Shown here piece after piece: positions 12,511 through 23,960 of a stretch of 64,000 nucleotides of DNA. Position 1 is the stretch's first letter; each line of letters opens with the position of its first letter. The notes under the pieces were generated by a model, which saw nothing but the letters and a program-made list of their open reading frames with translations, did no database searches and had not been told where the DNA came from. This DNA comes from Lithospermum erythrorhizon. Taxonomy: Eukaryota; Streptophyta; Magnoliopsida; Boraginales; Boraginaceae. The translations under genes and the position numbers were made by a program. The DNA is taken from assembly GCA_019722365.1 (NCBI GenBank), contig JADFUC010002279.1:1-64000 (forward strand). Reading direction: 5' to 3'.

Positions 12511-14499
12511 ATTTGGCGTTTCTTAGAGAGTCGAGTTTGGGTTTTGATCGCGTAATGCGTACTTTACCGCTGTTTTGATAGTCTCGTGCTAAGCTTGAAG
12601 TCTGACCCATCGATGGCTTCGTGAAGATGGGGGTGTTCTTGACCATTTTAGGGGATTGTCAGCTGGGGAGGACATTCATTCCACACGTTGGGGATTATCT
12701 TGGTGCCTTTTGAGGAATTCGTCCCGAGATGATGCTTGGTCGGTCAGGATCGAGTATTAAGATGGTCGCTTTATAGCCGTAGCGTTGTATACTGTCTGCA
12801 TACAGTTCTTGGGAGCGGTGCGTCTGAGGACTTGTATCGTCGGGCTCATTATCAGTCTGTGTCTTTACATTGTGTTTCACTAGCGATAGGCATGGAAGGG
12901 TGGACATGAATTTTGCCTTCGTATTTCGAGGATGTGAGGACCTATACTTCTTGCCGAGGCCCATGAAGGTAGCCCCCATGCGGTATGCCTCACTCTTGAT
13001 TCTTATCCAAGCCGGTCCTTCGTGATAACGTAGTGGCGATCTTCATATTGGGCGTTATTTACAAGCGGGTAGTGGATTCCTTGATATGCATTCGTGAATG
13101 TATTTGTACGGATCATCTTGACTATTTGGTTGAAGCTTTATCTAGGATCTGGTTTGGCGGTTAGTTACTGAGTGCTCCCATGAGGTTCTGACCCACGTCC
13201 GTTTACATGGTCTTTTCTACGATATGCGCGGGAGGTTGGCCATGAACCTCTCGCCATTCAAGGATTGAGGACCTAGTGTGCTTGTTTGGTGAGGAAAGGC
13301 GTACTATCTGGTATGCGCCGTTCTCATTATGTTGAAACATGAGGCTGAGCTTCTTACTCTCTAATTGTTCTATAATAGAATTTGAATCGGCTTTCCCAAT
13401 CTTCGAAAATAGATCACCTTTGGATGGAGTACTGGTTTTGACTTTTGCCCACTAGCCTTATAAGACCGACCTTTGTTTGTTGGTCTTCCGATTCTTCAGT
13501 AGAAGACTCTTTCTACCGGATATATAGGAATTATTTACCCGTTTGATCGGGCTACTTCTATGATGTCTTTGTTAGAAAGGCTTCTTGACAAAATGTGATT
13601 CTTCGATTGTGAAGGGATTTTCATAAGCCTTAATAGTTATTTAACCCGCTTTTATAGTCTTGAGACATGATGGAGGTCGAAGGAATTGTATTGCACTATG
13701 GATCGAGGGGCACTGATGTCAGCGTTATGTATTTCGAGGCGTGATGCTGGAACCGTGATGTAATTTCGGTTCCCTATTGTTAGAATGTAGGAATACTTTC
13801 CACTAAGACTCTTTGTACGTTTTGATTGAACCCTTGTATCAATATGCGAGGCTGTTCTATGACTTCATCAGTGGAGATTCGAAGTTTGATATACGAAGGG
13901 GTAGGATGTTTCTGGTGACCACCAATCTGACATCCTGGCGATCCTCCTTTTCACATATATATCCGACATGTAAAGAGGTCGGTTGTGATCAACGTCTTCT
14001 TGGGGTAAGTATTCGTGCGTGAAGGTGACCCGTGAAGGTTTAGGGGATTACTCGCGTTGCGCTTGGCGCTGCTTGAGGTCATCTTCCGTGGCTAAGTCTT
14101 CTTATATCTCGGTGCATAGCGAGGGACCACGTGGTCGGTCAACGAGTGTCTGCCGTGCTTTCCGGGCTAACTTGCTTACCGAAGTCTTCCGATTTTTCTT
14201 GACTTGATTAGGTCGGATATTATAAGAGTGAATGCTTGATTGCATTTGAAACATTGTCTTCTTTCGGCAGATTGCCTGTTGAGAACATGTCCGTCGCGCC
14301 TTCTTGAATGAAGCTGACCTGCATGGGACATTGTCTGGCTGTGAGAATGCTTTGCGATTAATCCTTTTTGTGCTTATTTTCTTCCTCAGGCATTTTGGAT
14401 TCGGGGTAGCTCACATTAAGAGCATTAACACAGAGTGCTTTGAACATCCACGGAATGTAAGTCAAAGAATGAATGTGCTTTCGCTCACATTTCTTTTAG

Positions 14500-15087
14500 T
14501 GAGAGAGCGTTTCTTTTATGAAGTACGCTAATGGCATGGCTAAATCTTCTGTTGCTTAGCGTTGGTTGAATATATCGTCTTTAACCGTTAGCCGGAGTGC
14601 TAAAGCTTGAACTCTTAACTTCGCGTTCAGTACTGACAAGGCTGTGATAGTGGGCTGGTTCTGGATTCCGGTATACCGCTCAAATACATTTCCTTTGAGT
14701 GATCGGACCGAGCTTGTTTGACAAATGTGGTCCCCATTTGTACCAGCGTTGTTACATGTCTCCACAAAATGAGCTATGTCTTTGTTTCGGTTCCCAAACT
14801 CCATTATTGTTAGATTTGAGAGGTTGATAGCCATCGAGGGCATTCTCGGTGATCTATGCGGGAGGTGTAGGGCTTGTATAGGAGTACGAGGGAGTGACCT
14901 CGTCTTGATTATCTTTGATTTCCCCCAGTATGAACTCTCTTAGTTGTCTTTCTGAGGGATTGTCATCCGCAGAGGAGCCGGTGTGAATGCTGACTGTAGC
15001 CTTTGTTGGCTGCCTTTGAGGCATGCTCGGGGCTTGCGGTGGAGACGTTTGAAGTGTCTCTGGTGTAGCTTTGGAGGGAGTAGGCAC
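14500..15087 (-). pseudogene. Gag remnant, Ty3/gypsy (TAT-like)
   Basis: On the minus strand, 15087-14854 encodes a proline- and threonine-rich N-terminal stretch ending in PSERQLREFILGEI. The next frame, 14843-14556, contains HFVETCNNAGTNGDH and RSLKGNVFERYTGI, which I recognise as the retrotransposon-gag core found in plant gypsy elements. Gag forms the particle around the element's RNA. The core is broken by a frameshift near 14850 and loses similarity after about 14600. Its position 500-1000 bases inside the primer binding site at 15557-15574 is right for a gag gene in a minus-strand element. Lineage assignment to TAT rather than another gypsy clade is from memory of the motif and is less certain than the gag call. 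Confidence 0.75.
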
Positions 15088-15556
15088 CTCTGTGGGACTC
15101 AGTTCCCTTAGGCTAGCTTCGGATGCCTATGTTCGATCTTTCATGATCATTACGCCTTGACTAAGTGGGATAGCGAGTCATCCTAGCGTTGTACTTGTTT
15201 GGCCAAGTCCTCGATCACTCTTGTGAGGAAGCATTTGCCCATTCTCACAGGTTGTTACTCATTCTCATTTCTAGCTGAAAAACAGGGCTAGTGGAGTGAT
15301 ATAGGACTCTGCCATTGGTGGGCTGGGTTTAGAACCATAGTTGGATAAAGATGAATACTCCGGTTGGGTAGGATCTAGGCCTCGAGGGTATTCAAGCTTT
15401 GTATAGCACGAGAGACAAGACATCTTAGGCAATTTGAGGGCCTGGGTGCGCTTTCTTGCTTGTTCGTGTAACCAAGAACTCTAGCAATATGTTTGAGCTA
15501 GAGACTGACGTTTATATTTAGGCATCTCTGCTTGAGTCGGGAATGAAGAGTAAAGA
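15088..15556 (-). other. 5' leader of the TAT-like element
   Basis: Sequence between the primer binding site and the first gag frame; no complete ORF or recognised motif. By position it is the untranslated leader and the extreme N-terminus of gag. Confidence 0.4.
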
Positions 15557-15574
15557 TAATCCCCGCGGGTGCCA
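15557..15574 (-). other. Primer binding site (tRNA-primed)
   Basis: On the minus strand the inner edge of the LTR ends ...GTTACA, then AATCT, then TGGCACCCGCGGGGATTA. The TGGCACC start and GC-rich continuation are typical of plant gypsy primer sites complementary to a tRNA 3' end. The matching tRNA was not identified. The site gives the direction of the element. Confidence 0.6.
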
Positions 15575-15579
15575 AGATT

Positions 15580-17211
15580 TGTAACTACTAGATAGATTTT
15601 ATTATTTATGAGTATCTTTGATACAATAAAACCCGCTTTAGAAAAATCGTTCTAGGTACAAACGTTGCAAGCTTGATTGAGGTCCATTGCTCGGTACATT
15701 GCTTTCTCACAAAAGGATTGATGGTAGCGAGATCTTTGAGCTTGGATTTGATGTAGTCTTGGAGCTTGATTTGGACTTGAAGGTCTTGATTTGGGCTCCC
15801 CATGTGGTTGGATTTATTAGCTTGATTTGTGCACAATTTGTTATGAGATCTGTTGGACTTGAATTTGTGCTTGGATGCGTTATGCGGTCCCCAAAATTTG
15901 GATAAGTCTGGGCGATGTGTGATCCCCAGACTTGGATAAGACTTAGTCAGAGGCTTGGTTGTTGACTTGGATATGGTTCGGGCAGGAAGCACTTAGCAGT
16001 ATACAGTATGGTACATGCAGGCTTGATCTTGATTAGACTTAAGAATAGGTGGGAACTTAGACTATATGTCTAGGCAGGTGCCTTAGCGACTTGATCTCGT
16101 CTTGGTGGGCGGGTCAGTGCTTAGTAGCTTACTCGAGAGCTTTAGGTGCTATCTTTGTGTGGATATCTTGTTCTTTGTTAAGAGGATGCTTTAGCGAGCA
16201 CTCCGTGTTCTTGACAAAGGCAAGGCGTCGACTTGTATCTGCTTGTCGTTTACTATAAGGGCCTTTTTAATTTTATGAGGTCACGAATGATCGTATTAAA
16301 TGATTTTTGGATGTTACTACGAAATTCTGACATTTGTGCGGTAATTGATCCTTTGCCTTGTTTAGCGGCCTATTTGGTGATGGGAGATGAAGAAGTTTTT
16401 GTGTTCTTTCAGTTCTTTAATTCTAATTGTTTGGTTTATAGGTTGAAGATTTATGTGTTTTTGATGATCGAGGTGTTTTCGGTGAGAAAACACCGTCTTC
16501 GAGTTTTACATGAAGAAATAAATGCGAGTTGTGTTTGTGCTAAATTCTCGGGGAGCTTTTTGTTATATTTTTTGTTTTAGGGATGAAAATTTCGAATGAA
16601 TAGGAGGCGGTATTTATGGGCTCTCGAGTTTTTTCGATTGGTTGATCCGTGATCGCTTGGATTTTGATCTTAACTTAGTTGAATTTTTGGTAGTCGAATT
16701 TATGGAATTACTTTGTCACTAAAGAGGCAAAGAGCGCCTACTATGATGAGCGAGGAAGGTTCGGGAATTGTTTTTTAGGTTAATCACGTTTTTCATATTA
16801 GCCTCAAACTTCTTGGAGTCTTGATTTAAGCTAGATTCATCCCACAGAGTCTTCATTTAAGCACTTAGAAGCTTCCGTAACTTCCATTTAGGCCAAAATG
16901 GCAGTAATGTAATAAAATTGGGGATGTTTTAGCCCAATTTTGTTGACATTTAATTAGAAATTTTATTTTAGGGAACCTTTGTTTGAGTTAAATTTTAGGG
17001 TTAATTAATGTATAAAAGCACAACCCAGGTTCCCGATTAATGTCGGAGGCTTAATTCGGAAGCCACTTATTATTTTACTATTCGATTGTCATTCGGCTTG
17101 AATCGAGCCTGGTGTGGCATGTATATTGTGTGATCGATTTTTATTTAATCGATTTCACCGATTAAAATGAATCGAATTTAATTAAAATTATTTAATTAAT
17201 TTTCGACTGTT
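15580..17211 (-). mobile_element. 5' LTR of the TAT-like element
   Basis: Starts TGTAACTACTAG at 15580 on the plus strand and ends near 17211 after the AT-rich TTTAATTAATTTTCGACTG block. It is the partner of 5789-7315. On the minus strand it is the upstream LTR and would hold the promoter. A 115-codon plus-strand ORF inside it (16233-16580) is antisense and not conserved in the other LTR copy. Confidence 0.7.
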
Positions 17212-18039
17212 TATAGGGAAAAATATAATTTTTATTTTCAAATAAAAATTATGTATGTAAATAAATATTTCAAAATTTGTTATTAATTTTAAGTATTTAA
17301 AGTCGAACAGAAAAAGATTGATCGAGTAGTTACCTTAGTGTCAAGGACTGTGTAGTGGATAAATTTGAACATATTCCTTGTCCAATAAATGACACCAGTG
17401 AAGTAATATTGGCAAGAATGAGTTCAGAAAAAATACAACAAAAGCAAGAATACGGTTCATTTATTTCGTGGCCACCAACTCCGATGCTCAGCATTAAATT
17501 AAACATCAATGCACCCTCTACAAATTAACAATTAAAAGCCAAATTAACTACTCCATTATTTCTCTCCCATTTACTATTTTTAGCAAATCTACATTGATAA
17601 GACATGTTACGCCCTTAGTACTCGAATCCATTGACGTACTAGTACTACATTACTCAAAGGTAACAAACTATCGACTGGTAATGAAATACATGTACAATTT
17701 TTTTACGCCCTACCTTGAACTATTTGTTGTCGGTAACGTTTAATATTTTTAATATTTTTACTCAACTGTTAAACATTAATTCTGATATAAGAGCAAAAAT
17801 GGAAATGTACAAATAAGTTATTTTGGGGTAGATTTTGAATCATAACGATTGTGGGTCAAATTTTATAAAATAAAAAAATCTGTCAGAGAAAAAAAAACAT
17901 AAATGAAACCCCCATCCCCTTCCGGTCTTCCCCAATGCCACCCCCAGTTTGGCCGCCACTATGGAACCACTCCCCACTGCCTGAAACTCTAAGAGGGGAA
18001 ATTGAATTTTTAGGGATACTTCAAATGATCAAATGGAAA
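17212..18039. other. Intergenic region upstream of the PROPEP gene
   Basis: AT-rich, with no ORF of interest. It contains TTGACGTA at 17631, a combined W-box core and TGACG element about 580 bases upstream of the TATA box, and CT-rich runs near 17900-17990. It lacks the frequent repeat words of the neighbouring retroelements. Confidence 0.4.
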
Positions 18040-18220
18040 AAAGTCAAATATTTTTAAAGATATACGTATTCAATGATATTAGGTTCTATTTTTGTTGAAA
18101 ACATAATAAATACTTTCGCAAATAAAGTCAACTAATGACTTTAAGGTATTATAATAAAAGCTAAGTAATCCTATAATCGAATATGTCAATTAATGAGTTA
18201 AATGTATTGCTATATAAAGT
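18040..18220 (+). promoter_or_regulatory. Proximal promoter of the PROPEP gene: W-box cores and TATA box
   Basis: CTATATAAAG at 18210-18219 is a strong TATA box 233 bases before the start codon. Three inverse W-box cores (GTCAA) lie upstream at 18043, 18127 and 18185, the middle one as AGTCAACTAATGACTTT with a TGAC on either strand. WRKY factors bind TTGAC cores, and PROPEP genes in other plants are induced by wounding and microbial patterns, so the arrangement fits (inference). Single W-box cores are frequent by chance in AT-rich DNA. Confidence 0.5.
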
Positions 18221-18451
18221 CCTCCTAAAATGATCCTAGAACAATTCTCGAGTCACTACCAATTGATTTCTCCTCATTAACTTCATTGTTGTACGTTAAT
18301 TCTTTAATTACTAAACGACAAGCATTACATGATAAAAACATTTCATAAAAGTGTGCCATAATAGGTCTTTGGTGATGCCTACAAATGCATAGAAAGAAGC
18401 AGTAAATAGAACATCTTGCTACAAAGAAGAAGAGTCAGATTTAATAAGGAG

Positions 18452-18694
18452 ATGGGAAATACAATTACTCGAGATTGTTTCCATGAAGCTTTAAGTACTT
18501 GTATCTTTAAATGCCTAGGTATTGACTATTCTTCATCTTCTATAAATAGTTTTAATGGTCATGTTTGTGATGAAACAACAAGCTGCCATCAACCTCTTCC
18601 TCCTCCACCTTCCTCAACAACTCCTGAGTCCGATCCGCCGCCGGCCAATAATGATGAATCCTCCTCTTCTACTACTGATGATGATCCACAAACT
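18452..18694 (+). CDS. Elicitor peptide precursor (PROPEP), exon 1
   Basis: The exon encodes 81 residues starting MGNTITRDCFHEALSTC. I chose the ATG at 18452 because the longer frame upstream has only a non-ATG start; the preceding context AAGGAG-ATGG is acceptable. Residues 8-23 form a short amphipathic stretch with CIFKCLG, like the AILKCLG-type segment near the N-terminus of Arabidopsis PROPEP1. The rest is low-complexity, hydrophilic and acidic: a PPPPSS run, then many S, T, D and E. There is no signal peptide, as known for PROPEPs, which stay in the cytosol or on the vacuole and are released on damage. The exon ends ...DDPQT at a strong donor, ACT|GTAAGT; reading through the donor gives a stop after four more codons. 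Joined in phase 0 to exon 2 it makes a 109-residue precursor, within the family's usual range. Additional small exons in the intron cannot be excluded. Confidence 0.78.
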
Positions 18695-18933
18695 GTAAGT
18701 GGCTTCTAATTACTATTAAGTGGTATGACTGGTATCCAAGAATCTCAAGTTTGAACACACAAATTCATTACTCATTAGCATAACTAACATTCATTTTTAT
18801 TTGAATGTCAGTTTCATTTTGTAATCCCTTCATTACAAAAAGATTACTTAGTTTGATTAATAATCTCAATTAACAAAATTTATAGTTTATTTGGTACCAT
18901 GAATTTGAATTAAATAAAAAATTGTTTTATTAA

Positions 18934-19190
18934 TATTCCCTCCATTTCATAATAGAAGAACTTTTAGCAATTGTTAGTTTATTCAAATTGAAGGTCGAAT
19001 TTCAATGTAAAAAATTAATGTTCAAAAGTTACTTTTGTACTTGGTCAACTCAAACAACATCTTCTATTGGTTCACTTGTATAGGAAGTAGTAACTTACAC
19101 TAACTATTTACACATTTCCAATATTTTAATAATTTTCTTAATATATGTGTGAGATTCTAAAAGTACTTCTATTATGAAATAGAGGGAGTA
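18934..19190. mobile_element. Stowaway-like MITE
   Basis: The terminal inverted repeats TTCCCTCCATTTCATAATAG and CTATTATGAAATAGAGGGAG, about 30 bases each (CTTCTATTATGAAAT... on the right), are flanked by TA on both sides (18934-18935 and 19189-19190). The size of 253 bases, the CTCCCTCC end and the TA target are typical of Stowaway elements (Tc1/mariner-derived). Confidence 0.85.
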
Positions 19191-21278
19191 GTAAATTACA
19201 TTAAAAATTATAATAACACGTAAAAATAATTAAATTCAAAATGTAAAAAGTTAAGTTATCAAAATTCAAATCTGGAAAATCTTCATTTAATAGAGCTAGT
19301 ATATGTGATTTCAATTTAATTACCTAATAAGATAACTTAATAATTAAAAATATTCGACCTTAATCATAAACTAATCTTATTTAAATAATTATTTATTATT
19401 GTATAACATGATACTTCCTCCGTTTTTTTATTTGTTATTTTAACAATTTTTACATAGATTAAGAAAAAGAAAAAGTAGTCAAAAGTACATTGAAAATGTA
19501 GAATGACAATCATTTAAAACTATACCTTGCTAGAAAAATGATCGGAGGCTAAGAATCATGATTCATCGGTTGCTAAACGCTCTGCTTGTCGGGTTACTTG
19601 GCAGGTACCCGCTGCAGCAATTAAAATGAGCACAAAACTCCCGTTGCCAAGCAAATTACCGCAGTTTGCAAGCAGATATTTTGTTCAAAAAGAAACTTTG
19701 ACCCAGTGAATCGGTCGAGCCCTTGCGCGTTACGAGGTCCGTTGCAAAATGAAATGAAGCTACTTCTGAGCCAGCAATTGACCGCACCAAAGTAGCTTTG
19801 AAGAACATTGCGAGCGAGCATAGAAGTCGTTGCGATACTTTGAAACCCATTGCAAATACTCCTTGAAGCTTGTTGTAAAACTTTGAAATCCGTTGTTAAA
19901 AATGTGTATTAAAGAAAAAAAAAAGATACGGCAGCAATAATAGAAAAAAAAATGCAGAAATCATTTATATATATTGCATTAAGTGCTAAGATGCAGAAAT
20001 AGTTTTAGCCATCCATTGCCAAAAATAATATCATCTATGACACCAATGCAAAATATTATTTCTTTTACACTCAATTCCAAAATGCATTGTCTAATTACAA
20101 CCAAATACAAAGAACAACATAGAACAATCAAAATGCAAAGAACGACATATATCAACCAAAATGAAGTTCAATATGAAACAATAACATAATAAGGCAGAGT
20201 TGGGTTAATATTAATTAATCTCCTTATGTACCAAATTTGATGTAAATATTCTTAAAATATGCAATTACAGATGATACAATTGAAAAAAAGAAAGAGTATC
20301 AAAATTATATATGCACTTAATTAGAATGTGTACCAAAATTCATTGAACAAATTGATACAAATTACTTAAAATTTTAAAATAAGCTTAAATAATTGAAATT
20401 AATGGATTTTATTTTTTGGCAGAAAATGAGTAAGTATTATAAATATGCAAAGAAGAAAATATATCATAAAATGTAATTTGTATTTTGATCGTTAATGAAG
20501 CCAATTAATGAGCAAAACGCTTAATAAATAAGTAAGCTTTGCATGCGTAATATAGCTCAACATCTTGACAAAATATTTCTCATTATGAAAATGAGAAACT
20601 TACACTTCAATTTTAAAATTGAAGAACAACAACTTAATCCCCTACAAAAATAAAAAAATAAATAGAAATGGGTTACATAGTTTTTATTAGAACAATCCAA
20701 ATTTAACTTTAAAAAGGCACAATTTTTTTTATTAAGAAGTCTAAAAATTTAAATAATTTAAGGAGTAGCTTAAAGTAGATGATTAATGTTTAATAGATTA
20801 TTTGTTCAAACATGATAAAAAGAATCAAAGTTGAAGATTGAGGTGGAAAATCTAAGTTGGAGATTGAGAGCATTACCTTTCTAAGTTGAAAATGAGTGGA
20901 TTAAGTTTGAATGAAGTCATTGAACCTTATATTGGGGGCAAATGTGTGGCTGAAAATTTGGGGGGCAAATTCAAGATTTTGGGATGAAAATTTTGGGGGA
21001 AAAGTGAAATTTGAAATTTGAATTTAAAACCTTTTGAAATATTTTTTTTAATTTACTCACTATAGTAATTTGAATTAATTGAGCTACCGGCTTTTCGAGA
21101 CATAATTTTAATCATTAATTACTTTTTTATATACGTTATGAAAAATTACAAAAAAAAAATATTATTAAAATATTTTTAAAGGCCAAATCAATGATATCTA
21201 AAAAGTAATTTGTGATCGAGGTCGACCGCGATCCCAAGCGTCGATTAATTTGAAATGGAGGGAGTATTATTGTACTCC

Positions 21279-21490
21279 ATCCGTCTCAAAATACATGATC
21301 ATCTAGAAAAATATTATTGTTTCACAATAGTTAATTGTTTGTATTTTTAATATACCTTTTTACAATCTCAATATAATTTTTTTACATTGTAATGTAGCTT
21401 GTTACAATTTCAATGTAACTTTTTATTTTCCTTAATAAAACACTTTTCATCAAGCAATCGCTTTTATTTTTGAAGCCGGATGAATTGTAT
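21279..21490. mobile_element. MITE candidate inside the CACTA element
   Basis: The left end TACTCCATCCGTCTCAAAAT (21279) and the right end GAAGCCGGATGAATTGTA (to 21490) form an imperfect inverted repeat. A separate relic of a MITE right end, GAAATGGAGGGAGTA, lies just upstream at 21254-21268. Confidence 0.4.
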
Positions 21491-22255
21491 ATATGTTATC
21501 GAAGAAACAATGAATAACACTTATCAATATAGTAACATCAACTAATGATAGTAATATGAAGATAGTATTATAAACTAAGTACTAACATGTTTATACTTTT
21601 AACATTGAGTGAAGAGAACATATTTAATTTGAAAATTTATTCCATTTTGGAGTTTTAACATTAAATGAAGATAATAAGTTGTTAAAATCTGGTTTTCGTT
21701 AAAATCATTAAGTTTTAACATTAAGTGAGGATAATTAGTTCAAGTGTATGTATCATATATTATCATTACATGTTATCCAAGGAACAATTAAAATTATTTA
21801 TCAATATAGTAACCTTGAAGAATGATATTAATATGAAGATAATATTCTTCACTAACTACTAACGGGTTTAGACATTGTATAATAAAATTCACATATTATA
21901 TAATAGTATTGTTATAAACTTAACATTGTTAAATTTAAATAATAAATCAATGATTTACCACCAGATAGCAACAAACTTACAATGAATATTGTGAAAATCG
22001 TTGCGAACACGTTATAAATATGTTGCTAGTTACTATTTCGTGTTGCCCTCACATTTATTATGATTTTTTGACATTGATTTTATAAGTTTAGATATTATTT
22101 ATTATTATCATTACATGTTATCTAAGGAACAATTAAAATTATTTATCAATATAGTAACATAAAAAAATGATGGTAATAAGAAGATAATATTCTGAACTAA
22201 ATACTAATGTGTTTAGACACTGTTAATACATTGAATGAGTAAAACATATTCAATT
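21485..22255. repeat. Three-copy tandem duplication, about 300 bp unit
   Basis: The block (A/T)TGTTATC(C/G)AAG(G/A)AACAAT...TTATCAATATAGTAAC...GATAATATT...ACTAA(C/G)TACTAA(C/T)...GTTTA recurs at about 21493, 21767 and 22107. Each copy is followed by a diverged tail mentioning ACATTGTTAA. The copies differ by substitutions and short indels, so the duplication is not recent. Confidence 0.7.
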
Positions 22256-23579
22256 CTTAGTATGTATATATCATTAATTTTAATAGATAAATTGCGTATA
22301 TTGTGTAATAGTATTGTTATTAACTTTTTATTTTTACATTTGAAGAAGAAATCAAGAATTACCATAAGGTTGCAACAATGTTGCCATGGACCTTATGAAA
22401 CTTGTAGCATATTCGTTGCTACTTGGGGGTTGATATTGGTAGAAAATAATTCTACAAATACTAATCGATAAAATTGAACAACAATTATTTCAACAATCAC
22501 ATATATCCAATAAAATTGAAAATTATATTTAATTTTTACATGTATTTATCATCCATGTTAAGAAGAAAATCCATATATTATGTAATAACTTTGTCATGAA
22601 CTTGTCATTGTTAATTTTGAAGAAAAAGTCAATAATTACCACGGATATGCAATAAATTTGCAACGAGCTTCATTACACAAGTCTTATGAAGCGTGTTGCC
22701 AAATTCATGGCAAACCCATTGTGGATGAAGGTTTTATTGCATAGTTATAGTTGAAGATGCAACATCATTGCGACAAGCATAGGTTAAAGGAAATATGTAA
22801 TGTTATAAAATTATATAACCCTATTTTGAATTGTTAGCTCAAACAAAGAACCACGATTTTGCTAACTTCTAAGGTATAAAAATGTAAACAAAATTAAATT
22901 AATTAACTCCTTGCAAACTTGTTGCAAACCCGTTGGAAGGTTGCAACGGATAGCGGTCCATTGTGAACTCGTTTCAATACTAGACCAGAAACTTTCTAAA
23001 CAGGCTTTTTTGCACCCGTTGCAAAGTTATGGTAAATTCGTTGCCAAGTAGACACCGTTTTGCAACTGTTTATTTTGCCCCTAGCCACTGCTCCTCTTTC
23101 TGGTTGTGATATTATTGGTTGGTTGATAATTTTATGAGAAAAAATAGTCAAAAGTTCATTGAAAATGTAAGAGTATAATTTTTAATGCTAGAAGACAAAT
23201 ATTTTGAAACAAAAAATTTAGACTTCATTAAATAATACTCCTTCGATTTTTTTTGAAACAAAAAATGAGAAAAAATAGTCAAAAGTTCATTAGCTTCAAG
23301 GATGACAAATATTTTGAAACAAAAAATTTAGGTTAGAACGACAAATAAAAAAAGAAGGAGTATCATATAAGTTTATGCTACGTGTTATTTAATCTTATTG
23401 ATCATTTAATTATAAAATGTTAAATGAATGAAATTCTAATGAAAAATAGGTTGACCAATAAAGAATCCCAATTAAATTGAAATAAATGGATTACTATGTA
23501 GGCCAGCAGAGGCGGATCGTAATTTAATGGTTTTAGAATTTTGGGCCATGCGCAAACTATGTGGGTAAAAATGCTAATT

Positions 23580-23960
23580 TATCCTATAATGTTCTTTTAG
23601 TTGTTGTTTTAGTCCAAATTTTTTGTTTCAAAATAGTTCTCGTTTTAGCCAAATAAATTATAATTTTATATTTTCAATTTACTTTTTGATTACGTTTTCT
23701 TTTTTAAATTATCAACCAACCAATTATGTAGTTTCAATTGATTGTCTTTTTAAATTTTCAATTTACTTTTTTACTACTTTTTATTTTCCTAATCTTTATA
23801 TAAATGGCGAAAATGACAAGTAAAAAAAACGGAGGGAGTATAATGGAGTATCTGATTGGACTTCACTAAATAATACTTCCTTCGATTTTTTTTACTTGTC
23901 ATTCTACCAAAATTTTCTTATTTTCTTTTACTTGTCATTCTACATTTCCTATGCACTTTT
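23580..23960. repeat. Cluster of Stowaway-type MITE ends
   Basis: A right end GACAAGTAAAAAAAACGGAGGG, finishing in AGTA at 23840, closes a MITE whose left end is degenerate (near 23590). A new left end, TACTTCCTTCGATTTTTTTT with ACTTGTCATTCTA, begins at 23874; its right end was not found. Nearby 23503-23545 (AGCAGAGGCGGATCGTAATT) and 24448-24490 (CAGTGACGGAACTAGTA) resemble ends of other small hAT-like repeats, but I could not pair them. Confidence 0.45.

Larger units (their letters stand above)
10636..14499. other. Repeat-rich, non-coding interior of the TAT-like element
   Basis: This is where pol would be expected on the minus strand. ORFs of 90-176 codons exist there but have low-complexity composition and match no protease, reverse transcriptase or integrase motif I know. 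Two degenerate repeat tracts (11340-11830 and 12280-12510) explain the longest of them. The pol region is therefore either decayed beyond recognition by eye or replaced by repeats. Confidence 0.4.
5789..17211 (-). mobile_element. TAT-like Ty3/gypsy retrotransposon, minus strand, degenerate
   Basis: Two related segments of about 1.5-1.6 kb (5789-7315 and 15580-17211) lie in the same orientation and bracket an 8.3 kb interior. Both start TGTAACT(G/A)CTAGA followed by TTTTATTATTTATG and AATAAAACCC; both end with the AT-rich TTTAATTAATTTTC block. A primer-binding-site-like sequence abuts the inner edge of the right LTR, and gag peptides are read leftwards from there, so the element runs right to left. 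The interior holds a gag remnant near 14.5-15.1 kb, repeat-rich non-coding stretches and a copia solo LTR. I could not recognise reverse transcriptase or integrase motifs, so the element is probably non-autonomous or badly decayed. The flanks do not show a convincing 5 bp target duplication. Confidence 0.7.
19525..23108. mobile_element. Non-autonomous CACTA (En/Spm-like) transposon
   Basis: The termini are CCTTGCTAGAAAAATGATCGG at the left and, reverse-complemented from the right, CACAACCAGAAAGAGGAGCAG; about 18 of the first 27 positions match, and the pattern C-A-C-T-N-C-T-A-G-A-A-A is that of plant CACTA ends. The element is flanked by the 3 bp duplication ATA (19522-19524, 23109-23111). 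Subterminal regions at 19640-19900 and 22920-23070 carry many short GTTGCAAA / TTTGCAAC words in both orientations, the transposase-binding type of repeat of this superfamily. No transposase frame is present, so it would depend on a helper. The interior is AT-rich and contains a three-copy tandem duplication and a MITE. Confidence 0.75.
19414..23360. mobile_element. Stowaway-like MITE interrupted by a CACTA element
   Basis: The left end at 19414, CTTCCTCCGTTTTTTTATTT, matches the reverse complement of the right end at 23360, CTCCTTCTTTTTTTATTTGT; both are flanked by TA. Between lie 110 bases of MITE sequence, the CACTA element at 19525-23108, and about 250 bases more. The shared word AGTCAAAAGT(A/T)CATTGAAAATGTA at 19478 and 23147 shows that the two flanks belong to related sequence. 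The right flank carries an internal direct duplication: GAGAAAAAATAGTCAAAAGT occurs at 23132 and 23269. Confidence 0.6.

Noticed and set aside
12116..12646. 176-codon minus-strand ORF
   Set aside because: Made by the degenerate TAACCTCGTRCC repeat and low-complexity sequence; no family resemblance.
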